DNA of 14,612 nt from an uncultured Eubacterium sp. (GTDB taxonomy: Bacteria; Bacillota; Clostridia; Peptostreptococcales; Anaerovoracaceae): positions 1 to 14,612 of the forward strand of contig URXI01000074.1 in assembly GCA_900551775.1 (NCBI GenBank). Reading direction: 5' to 3'. The translations under genes and the position numbers were made by a program. The notes below the pieces were generated by a model, which had not been told where the DNA came from, searched no databases, and was given only the letters and a program-made list of their open reading frames with translations. Below, one piece after another: positions 6,777 to 13,132 of the stretch (positions are counted from its first letter, which is position 1; every line of letters begins with the position of its first letter).

Positions 6777-7372
6777 AGCCACACTCCTATCAAATCTTTT
6801 GCAGTCTTTTTGACCCGCAGTGCCTCGGCATACTCCAATAGTTTCGGAATACGCTTACTTGGATCTGCAACGTAATTCTGAATCGCTTTATTGAAAATTT
6901 CTTTGTCCATCTTGTTGCGATACCGCAGGCAATCGCAGATCAGACGGTCTTTATCGTAGATGCGAACTTCATGTCCGTCAATCTCGCCGGTGGTCAGTCC
7001 AAGTTCCAGAAGCGCAGGCTCTACATAATACGGCTTTACAAATGGGTAGTCTATTTTGAACCGCGACTTGCCAGAATCTTTGCTGACGGCCAGGTGCCAA
7101 TCGACGGGAGTACGGTCGCTATATCCGTAATACCGCAGTGCAGTATCAAAACATAGGATTGCATCCGGAAATAGACGGATCACAATGTCAACTTCACTAA
7201 AGTCATCCTGATCAGCCCACCGATAATAGCCGTAGCGGATTTTTTCTACATGGCCTTGTTCAATCAGTTTTTGCAGTGGCCGGTACAGGATATTCTCTGC
7301 CTGAAGCTCTTTCGTCCGCATCATGCCGCTGTATTTGTCAAATATTTTTTTGTATTCGGTAGTATCTTTCAT
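6773..7372 (-). CDS. AbiEi-family antitoxin / transcriptional repressor
   Basis: A 199-residue protein with an N-terminal winged helix-turn-helix (about residues 1-52, MMRTKELQAENILYRPLQKL then a VEKIRYGYYRW wing), followed by the AbiEi antitoxin C-terminal domain (AILCFDTALRYYGYSDRTPVD, about 70-90; DRLICDCLRYRNKMDKEIF, about 142-160). AbiEi proteins bind inverted or repeated sites at their own promoter and neutralise AbiEii without stable complex formation. The stop overlaps the toxin start by 4 nt. ATG 7372 has TAGGTG about 9 nt upstream. A consensus promoter and two identical 10-bp boxes lie just upstream, consistent with autoregulation. Confidence 0.88.
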   Translation of the reverse strand: MKDTTEYKKIFDKYSGMMRTKELQAENILYRPLQKLIEQGHVEKIRYGYYRWADQDDFSEVDIVIRLFPDAILCFDTALRYYGYSDRTPVDWHLAVSKDSGKSRFKIDYPFVKPYYVEPALLELGLTTGEIDGHEVRIYDKDRLICDCLRYRNKMDKEIFNKAIQNYVADPSKRIPKLLEYAEALRVKKTAKDLIGVWL

Positions 7373-7413
7373 TTCTAAACACCTACATCATTCTTGCCTA
7401 TAATAGATCAAAC

Positions 7414-7503
7414 AGCGGATAAACTAATGTAATATCATTATAAGTAGAAAACCCTGATTTGTCAACATTACTTCTTACTCTTATTTGTAATAAAGCGGAT
7501 AAA
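7414..7503 (-). repeat. Two direct 10-bp boxes TTTATCCGCT flanking the abiE promoter
   Basis: Identical copies lie at 7414-7423 (just downstream of the predicted start) and 7494-7503 (upstream of the -35), exactly 80 bp apart and in the same orientation. They are likely binding sites of the AbiEi repressor. Confidence 0.6.
7437..7465 (-). promoter_or_regulatory. Consensus sigma-A promoter of the abiE operon
   Basis: Minus strand: perfect -35 TTGACA (7460-7465), 17-nt spacer, perfect -10 TATAAT (7437-7442). Predicted start near 7430. Such a full-consensus promoter implies strong basal transcription held down by a repressor. Confidence 0.88.
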
Positions 7504-7535
7504 GTTATGCTTCTAACAAATATAAGATAAGCTAA

Positions 7536-7570
7536 AGATAGCAGGTAATCTCATAGACTACCTGCCATCT
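7536..7570 (-). terminator. Hairpin terminator after the DUF3795 gene
   Basis: Minus-strand arms AGATGGCAGGTA and TACCTGCTATCT pair over 12 bp (one G-U) around an 11-nt loop and run into TTTAGC. A diverged copy lies at 11881-11911. Confidence 0.7.
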
Positions 7571-7606
7571 AAAATGATTTCAACTTTCTATCTCTTATAC
7601 GATTAT

Positions 7607-7939
7607 TTACCCTTTCAAATTTTCCAGCGCATCTGGATTATTTGCGATAATCGCGCTGGCAGTCTGACATTCATCCATGTTAGGACAGTCACCACATGTT
7701 GTCACACCTTTTTTCAATGCACACTGACGAATTTCGCAAAGACTATCACAAAATACAGTTTTAACTCCGTCAGTACGACAACCCAGGCAGTTGATGTGTT
7801 CAGGCAAAATCGGTGCATGATTCAGTTCTGCCCATTGCTTCGCAGTTTTTTCACGCAGTGCTTGATCGTCATTGATTGTTGCAAGATATGCATCACATTT
7901 TTCGCAATCCAATCCGCAGTATGCAATCATATTTCTCAT
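7607..7939 (-). CDS. DUF3795 cysteine-rich small protein
   Basis: A 110-residue protein with the DUF3795 layout: IAYCGLDCEKCDAYLAT at the N terminus, then CLGCRTDG, FCDSLCEIRQCA and TCGDCPNMDEC. About eleven Cys are arranged in CxxC-type pairs and probably bind zinc or an iron-sulfur cluster. Function is not established for the family. ATG 7939 is preferred over ATG 7945 because GGAGG is 9 nt from the former but only 3 nt from the latter. It is a single gene with a terminator at 7536-7570, between the intact abiE operon and the decayed A/B module. Confidence 0.85.
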   Translation of the reverse strand: MRNMIAYCGLDCEKCDAYLATINDDQALREKTAKQWAELNHAPILPEHINCLGCRTDGVKTVFCDSLCEIRQCALKKGVTTCGDCPNMDECQTASAIIANNPDALENLKG

Positions 7940-7989
7940 GGTCATGTGCCTCCTTAGCTTTTAGTTTTGTAATCAGATGTTTTGTTTTC

Positions 7990-7995
7990 ATTATA
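7990..7995 (-). promoter_or_regulatory. Possible -10 element for the DUF3795 gene
   Basis: A perfect TATAAT lies on the minus strand about 45 nt before the ribosome-binding site. No convincing -35 hexamer is present at 16-18 nt. Confidence 0.35.
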
Positions 7996-8014
7996 CGGCG
8001 AGGTATCATTTTCT

Positions 8015-9129
8015 TTATCTATGCTCCAACTCATAACTGAACAAAAGAGCTTCATCAACAGTATTAATAATATCTATTGAGAGATTCTTCTTTTTGGTAT
8101 TTAATGTACCTAGCATCTTCTTGTTCTTTCTCAAAGCCTTTAACAAGAGTTTCTTATCCTTATCATCCAAATCAATTTTGTAAAGTAGGTCGGAAAATGA
8201 AATAATCAATGGCTTATAATCATTGCAAATTGTCGAATCTGCTTTTCTTTTTTTCCAAGAAACATACTCTTCAAATTCGTTTTCACTAAACTTCGGAAGC
8301 AATCCCATGATCGGATTAACAAGTAACTGCGTAGATGACAACATAAGGTTGAGATAGGCACCTAATTCATATTGTTACGCTTCTGTCATAATATCGTAAT
8401 CTGTTCCAAAGCTTTTTATTTTGGCGATGGCTTCTTTCAGCAATTCGTTTTCGATGCCAATTCTTGAAATACGCTCGCTTAATTCAACTATGGCGAGTTA
8501 TACGATTTAACATCACGCTCGCTGATAAGTGTAAAGATGTTTTCTATTTTCTTCTTATCACTTGCGGACTTCCAAAACATCAAGCCACTTGTGATAAAAG
8601 CAGCACCCGCTATTGCCCATCCTATCGGTCCAGCAAGAGCTAGGAAAGCATTTCCGGCAGCCATCCCGCCGCCACCTGCTGCAAGTGCTCCGCCGCCAAG
8701 CCACGCTAAGGCGGCATTTGTAGCAGCCGCTCCACTTATTATAGAAATAGCTGTGCCAGTGGAAGCAACTCCGAAAGTAGTTGCAATTCCCATAACTGCC
8801 GCAGGACCAAGTGTTACTACGGCAACTCCTGCTCCTACACCAACCGAACCTGCTCCCGCATTTTTTATCGCCACTGCTTTATAATCGCTTTCAATTTTTT
8901 CGGCTTGCTGTTTCCAATTCAATCGAATTTTCTTTAACTTTTCACACTCCAATTTCTCTTCATTAGGGATATTGCGAATAGCATCAAAAATTTCTTGGAT
9001 GTTATTTAATTCTAAGCACAAGCTATTTGAATGTTCACCAAGTTCTTCTATCTTTTTGTTGGTTTCATTTATAGCAGCCTGCGCTTCATCCTGAGCCAAC
9101 TTTAATTTTGACTTTTTCTTGTTGTACAT
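8015..9129 (-). pseudogene. Broken gene B: coiled-coil, glycine-zipper-like membrane protein
   Basis: ATG 9129 has GAGGGGG 6 nt upstream and begins MYNKKKSKLKLA. Residues about 1-85 are charged and heptad-like (coiled coil). Residues about 88-190 are a long Gly/Ala-rich hydrophobic stretch (GVGAGVAVVTLGPAA, WLGGGALAAGGGGMAAG, ALAGPIGWAIAGAAF), with many GxxxG-like spacings, then KSASDKKKIENIFTLISERD. The frame stops at 8488. After a one-base shift near 8494-8500 it continues as LAIVELSERISRIGIENELL to a TAA at 8375-8377, and the same frame continues past that stop as QYELGAYLNLMLSSTQLLV to a final stop at 8015. Rebuilt length is about 370 residues. I do not recognise a named family. The core suggests membrane insertion or pore formation. 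It overlaps gene A by 28 bp. Confidence 0.7.
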
Positions 9130-10565
9130 AATGAACCCCCTCGAAAATAAGAATCTATTTCTGCTTTTGATTTTACCGACTTGTCTTCCGGCACATTACG
9201 CAACTTTGCAAGATGTACAGACTTTACAAAAGCGTCTTTATATAAATCGCTTGTTTGAAAATCATTTATAAAGGTAAGCAACTCATTATCGTTATACACT
9301 TTAGAAAGAGTTTTCAGCCCCTCGATATAATCATCAACAATAAATGTTTTTCTTTTTATGAATATGACATCAGTATCAGATTTTGAGGGTTGTATTTCTC
9401 TCTTAACTTCTCCATAAAGTGAAATTGTAAAGCGACCTATGCCGACAATATTAAATCGCATAAAGAACTCTGCAATATTAAAAGTCCCCCACCGGTGGCA
9501 ACTGCTCTAATTGACGCATCTCCAATATTTATCAAGCAGAATGTTCCGTGTGCAACTGTAAGCATTCTCTTTACCGTTGCATTTGAAAACGGTTCACAGC
9601 TTTTCCAAAGCAACACTCTTTTCTTCTTTGGGAACAGTAGTAAAATATTTTATAAAACGCCTAATCGAATAAAAAAGTCTCACAACCATTTCATTTATAA
9701 ACACAGGGATTGCTTGCGCCGTTTGGAATCGGACATCGTATCCCTCTTCAAATATTTTCAAAGCAAGCTCATTTACCGATTTGTCAAACTCAGGCGCAGG
9801 AATGTTAAGCTTTCTCTTTATAGCAATTACATCATTACTCCACGCCCATATTGGGGACGGTATACCCATTCCTCTCCCTTTACTATTAGAAGACCCGGAC
9901 ACATCAGAGATTAAATGACCAATCCAATTTGCTATTCCACAAAAAATTTTGCTCGGTATATTATCTCCCTGTAGCTCAAACCTTCCATCTGAATTAATGA
10001 GTGAAATTAGGTCACCATCTGATACAAACTCCGATGTATTTGCAAATTGATTAAGTATGGAAAAGAACAACCCTAACAAAGTCGGGTTATGTCCCAGTGA
10101 TTTGAAATGGTGATTACGCGGTGTCAAATTTATTAACTCACGAAATGTTTCTCCTCCTACACTTTGATCGTAGGGAATTTTGAATTTATTTTCAAGGTGC
10201 CGAATTGCTGGCGATAAAGTATTGCTTTCGCCTGTATATCCACAAAACTTTGCAAAATCAACTGTTCTATCAGCAAACCACTTATCTGTAATTTCGCCCA
10301 GTGTCGATTCTCCCGGTTTACCAACAAGAAATACATTTATCAATCCACATAAAGCTCCTGAACTGGTAGATAAAATATAATCATATTTATCACATTCCAG
10401 AGTCAAAACTTTAATAGTTTCAAGCGTCTCATTAAGCTGTTCTTGCAGTTTGAGATGCTCATCACTTGCGTCAAAAAGTCCGTCAGATATTGTATTTGGG
10501 AACGCATATTTTCCTTCATCAACATCTAATTCGAATAAAACCGCTTTATTGCTTTCCAAGTCCAT
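9102..10565 (-). pseudogene. Broken gene A: unrecognised protein with His-rich motifs, possibly DUF457-like
   Basis: ATG 10565 has AAAGGAG upstream (MDLESNKAVLFELD). The first frame runs about 323 codons to a stop at 9594. A second frame (WKSCEPFSNATVKRMLTVAH, CLINIGDASIRAVATGGG) takes over near 9605-9611. After the G5 run at 9486-9490 the first frame resumes (TFNIAEFFMRFNIVGIG) and runs to 9102, restoring about 487 residues. Motifs: TPRNHHFKSLGHNPTLLGL (about 148-166), NWIGHLISDVSGSS (213-226) and GRGMGIPSPIW (about 230-240). The HLxxD...GIP pattern recalls DUF457/YdjM membrane-associated metal hydrolases, by eye only. Two compensating frameshifts mean either gene decay or sequence errors. 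It is directly followed by gene B with a 28-bp overlap. Confidence 0.7.
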
Positions 10566-10643
10566 CTCAACTCCTTTCAAAAAGAACAATCTCACTTTTC
10601 ATTGTGAAATCCTTCAACTCTAACGATTTCATATCATTCCGTA

Positions 10644-10826
10644 TCAAATTTTATAATCATTGTTTGGAAGAACCATCTCATCTGTTCTCGCATAAAGCAG
10701 CATACCGGATACATCGCCTGTATGATCTTTATCAAGATTTTTTACATAAGCATAAATCTGATACAGATTACCCGAGTGCAAGGTGTTCACATCATACTGC
10801 TTCTCCTTTATCAGAAAATATCCACT
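10644..10826 (-). pseudogene. mcrC: C-terminal fragment of McrC (5-methylcytosine restriction component)
   Basis: The frame contains QYDVNTLHSGNLYQIYAYVK and VSGMLLYARTDEMVLPNN, closely matching the C-terminal part of McrC, the partner of the McrB GTPase in modified-DNA restriction. The frame is bounded by TAA at 10827-10829 and TGA at 10644. About 300 residues of N-terminal McrC, any start codon, and mcrB are all absent. It is a scrap left by deletion, directly between the KilA-N gene and gene A. Confidence 0.75.
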
Positions 10827-10866
10827 TTAAATATGGTTAAATTCTAATCTATTCTCATAAAAATAA

Positions 10867-11736
10867 TCAATCATTATTCTCGAGCTTCTTAATGAGATTT
10901 TTCTTAAGTGTTTCAATGCTATCCTGGTTCTTTTTAAGAAGTTCCAACTGTCTATACGCCTTTTCCCTTAATATCTTCAGCCTTTCAATTTTTGGCACTT
11001 CCTGCCTTATTAAATCAGCGTTCGTATCTTCCAAATTGATTAGCACAACTAATTCTTCCGCTGAAGCAAAATCTCTGATATTTGGCGTTTTCCTGCCTAT
11101 TCCTTTTTCATTTCTCCATTGCGCCGCCGTTTTTCCAAACAAAGCCATATTCAAAATATCCGCTTCTGAAGCGTATGTATATTCCATCTCCTGAGGAGAT
11201 AATGTAGGTGTTATCAGAAATTCCTTTACTGCGTCTGTATGGATACGATAATTTATTTTTGAAAGTTCTCTCTTTGCATCCCATCCTATCTCTAATCGGT
11301 TTGCTTCGTCTTTCTTTAATCGCTGATAATCCTTGATAATATAGAGCTTAAATTCGGGAGAAATCCATGAAGCAAACTCAAAAGCAATATCTGTATGAGC
11401 ATAAGTGCCGCCATATCGTCCTGATTTCGATACGATTCCGATTGCGTCCGTTGCTTTTATCCATTGCTGCGGCGTCAACGTAAATGCATTATCTCCCGAC
11501 TCTGCTTTAAACCTATCGAATTCGATAGGTTTAAAATTAGGATTGTGGATTTGCTCCCACAAACCCAAAAACGAGATCGTAGAATGGTTACGCATCCAGT
11601 TTGCCACTACAATAAAAGCATTGTCAGGATTTTTATATTTAGCAATATCAGTCAGCGAAATATAAGCGTCCTCATTAACAATATCGCCCATTACTCTGAT
11701 TTCTGTTCCGTTGGCATCTATCGTCATGTTCTTCAT
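10867..11736 (-). CDS. KilA-N domain protein
   Basis: A 289-residue protein. The KilA-N domain (a DNA-binding fold first described in phage P1 KilA and common in phages and large DNA viruses) covers about residues 20-140: YISLTDIAKYKNPDNAF, VVANWMRNHSTISFLGLWE, GRYGGTYAHTDIAFEFASWI. The C-terminal part is charged: a Glu/Lys-rich region with NIRDFASAEELVVLINLE, then a coiled-coil tail rich in Lys and Leu (about 245-289). ATG 11736 has GGAGGGAGG 7 nt upstream. An extended -10 promoter lies about 60 nt upstream. Similar stand-alone KilA-N proteins occur in islands and prophages of gut Firmicutes and Bacteroidetes; their role is unknown. The gene appears intact, unlike its downstream neighbours. 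Confidence 0.85.
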   Translation of the reverse strand: MKNMTIDANGTEIRVMGDIVNEDAYISLTDIAKYKNPDNAFIVVANWMRNHSTISFLGLWEQIHNPNFKPIEFDRFKAESGDNAFTLTPQQWIKATDAIGIVSKSGRYGGTYAHTDIAFEFASWISPEFKLYIIKDYQRLKKDEANRLEIGWDAKRELSKINYRIHTDAVKEFLITPTLSPQEMEYTYASEADILNMALFGKTAAQWRNEKGIGRKTPNIRDFASAEELVVLINLEDTNADLIRQEVPKIERLKILREKAYRQLELLKKNQDSIETLKKNLIKKLENND

Positions 11737-11797
11737 TACTCATCCTCCCTCCTACTAGTCTTTCTTCATTTTACGTTAACCCTTTCACTTATCTCAG

Positions 11798-11806
11798 AGT
11801 ATATCA
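11798..11806 (-). promoter_or_regulatory. Extended -10 promoter of the KilA-N gene
   Basis: TGATATACT on the minus strand (TATACT at 11798-11803) with an upstream TG. The -35 is weak (TTTATT). It gives a leader of about 55 nt. Confidence 0.5.
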
Positions 11807-11880
11807 CACATCATAAAACAAATAAATATTCAATTAGCTTTCCATTCTGCTGATAACATAAATTGATATAAACAATAAAA

Positions 11881-11911
11881 ATGGCAAGCAATTCTATAGG
11901 CTGCCTGTCAT
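11881..11911 (-). terminator. Hairpin related to the one at 7536-7570
   Basis: Arms ATGGCAAGCA and TGCCTGTCAT (plus strand) pair with one mismatch and one G-U. On the minus strand the stem is followed by TTTTATTG, so it can act as a terminator for minus-strand transcription. Sequence, loop and the flanking CATCTAAAAT are shared with the hairpin after the DUF3795 gene. Confidence 0.55.
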
Positions 11912-11966
11912 CTAAAATAATTCATATCAAATTTTTATTATTCACACTCTCTTACTATTATCTCAC

Positions 11967-11989
11967 ACACCCTATTTTCAGGGTGTTTT
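11967..11989 (+). terminator. Hairpin ACACCCT-ATTTTC-AGGGTGT with T tail on the plus strand
   Basis: A perfect 7-bp stem is followed by TTT on the plus strand. No plus-strand gene is seen upstream of it, so it may be an orphan terminator. The stretch 11912-12277 otherwise holds only the short plus-strand frame listed next. Confidence 0.4.
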
Positions 11990-12179
11990 CCTATTATTTC
12001 AGCCGTTTTTAGGAATATTTTTCTCTGTGTTATTTTATTTATCCTAATTCGTGTTGCAGAAAGTGTTACAAATGATGCCTAAGGGATAACAGGAATTGGC
12101 TATGATGTTGTATAATTTTAGTTGACAACTTCTTCTCAAGGATTGAAAACAGATGCAAGAGAAAAAGGAGACAACGATA

Positions 12180-12227
12180 ATGGCAAAAAACAAAACATAC
12201 ATCAAGTCTTTTGATTATCTTTTTTGA
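12180..12227 (+). other. Short plus-strand frame with good ribosome-binding site (truncated gene start?)
   Basis: AAAAAGGAG stands 9 nt before ATG 12180, and a TATAAT (12111-12116) lies upstream. The frame MAKNKTYIKSFDYLF stops after 15 codons at TGA 12225-12227. The expression signals are better than expected by chance, so it may be the start of a deleted gene (for example a mobile-element gene) or a leader peptide. No family is recognised. Confidence 0.3.
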
Positions 12228-12277
12228 CCAGTGTCACATCGACAGACTCCTGGCTGATGCGTCTGTCCTTGCACAAT

Positions 12278-12943
12278 TCAATCCCAAAGATGCCAAAACC
12301 AGCAATTGAATAATTCCATAGCCTCATCTTTGCACTTGCATCTATATGCCTGCAGTTTAGCGTCTTCCTCCATGTATAGCCGATCAAGCTCTTCGTATTC
12401 CGGAAGCTCAGACATAAAATGCATCGTTGTATTTCCAGTCTGGTTTTTCTGTTCCTGCTCTTCCTCGGTCATAAGCTTTTCTCCAAAAAGTCCATATTTC
12501 TCAATAAATTCATTTAACGCCTGCTGATGTTCTTTTTCATAAGGATTTTTCTTTTGGCATGTCTTTTCATCTGCCTCGTTAAATAAAAATGCCATCTGTT
12601 CTAAAGTATCTTTCCAAGCCTGGAATCCATGATCCTGATTTTCATCTTCAAGAATCAAGCGCTGGGATAAACCCTCTGCCGCTTCCGGATATCCGTGCAG
12701 ATGTTCTTTCATATCACGTATCATAATCGGCATAATCTTTAGAAACCAGTCATGTACCGAATACCTGTCATAATCACAGTATCCTTTTGTAATTCTCTGA
12801 TAACTAAAAAGAAATCCCTTTTTAATTTCCCGTAATACACCTTTCACTTTATAACGATACCAGGCATATCGAAAATCCAACATCGAAAATACACTCATTC
12901 TGTTTTCACCATTCCGCTTTTCAACCATTTTCATATTCCTCAT
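12278..12943 (-). CDS. Phage-like hypothetical protein
   Basis: About 215-221 residues, soluble, very acidic in the C-terminal half (MTEEEQEQKNQTGN, YEELDRLYMEEDAKLQ). The N-terminal third is basic (FRYAWYRYKVKGVLREIKKG). The block SVHDWFLKIMPIMIRDMKEH followed by LHGYP, then a conserved-looking W in AWKDTLEQMAFLFNEA, and the end FWHLWD resemble hypothetical proteins common in phage genomes, whose role is unknown. This resemblance is from memory of the pattern. The start is uncertain: ATG 12943 has a poor ribosome-binding site, ATG 12928 has AGGA 8 nt upstream, and ATG 12898 is another option. It is the first gene after the GMP synthase terminator and is transcribed in the same direction. Confidence 0.65.
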   Translation of the reverse strand: MRNMKMVEKRNGENRMSVFSMLDFRYAWYRYKVKGVLREIKKGFLFSYQRITKGYCDYDRYSVHDWFLKIMPIMIRDMKEHLHGYPEAAEGLSQRLILEDENQDHGFQAWKDTLEQMAFLFNEADEKTCQKKNPYEKEHQQALNEFIEKYGLFGEKLMTEEEQEQKNQTGNTTMHFMSELPEYEELDRLYMEEDAKLQAYRCKCKDEAMELFNCWFWHLWD

Positions 12944-12974
12944 TCCGTTATCTTGTAAAATATATGAACCATGT

Positions 12975-13011
12975 TATAGATCCCACCACTTCTTTTCTTC
13001 TGAGATCTATA
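12975..13011. repeat. Inverted repeat TATAGATC-21 nt-GATCTATA
   Basis: A perfect 8-bp inverted repeat upstream of the phage-like gene, in its presumed promoter/leader region. It could be an operator or a weak hairpin; the loop is too long for a typical terminator. Confidence 0.4.
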
Positions 13012-13044
13012 TCGCCGTCAGTGATAATGCTTAACAAATACAAA

Positions 13045-13077
13045 AGGCATTACCTACTACATAAGTCAATAATGCCT
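13045..13077 (-). terminator. Terminator of the GMP synthase gene
   Basis: Minus-strand AGGCATTA pairs with TAATGCCT across a 17-nt loop and is followed by TTTTG. It lies 56 bp after the stop codon. Confidence 0.65.
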
Positions 13078-13132
13078 CTTTAGAATTTATTAAGTAAATT
13101 ACACAAGCACAGTGTTTATGAGAATTTACAAC

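Noticed and set aside
7414..7503. The two 10-bp boxes as a CRISPR or iteron array
   Set aside because: Only two copies, too short for CRISPR repeats, and placed symmetrically around a promoter.
8537..8884. Plus-strand 115-codon frame rich in Ala/Pro
   Set aside because: It is the antisense of the Gly/Ala-rich core of gene B; composition is explained by GC-rich Gly/Ala codons and it has no supporting ribosome-binding site.
7536..11925. The repeated hairpins as ends of a transposon
   Set aside because: They are in direct rather than inverted orientation, no transposase lies between them and no target duplication is visible.
12122..12127. Perfect TTGACA on the plus strand
   Set aside because: No -10 hexamer at 16-18 nt downstream.
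12202..12387. Minus-strand 61-codon frame ending VTLVKKDNQKT
   Set aside because: It overlaps the 3' end of the phage-like gene in another frame; that gene has a natural end (FWHLWD), and this frame lacks a ribosome-binding site.
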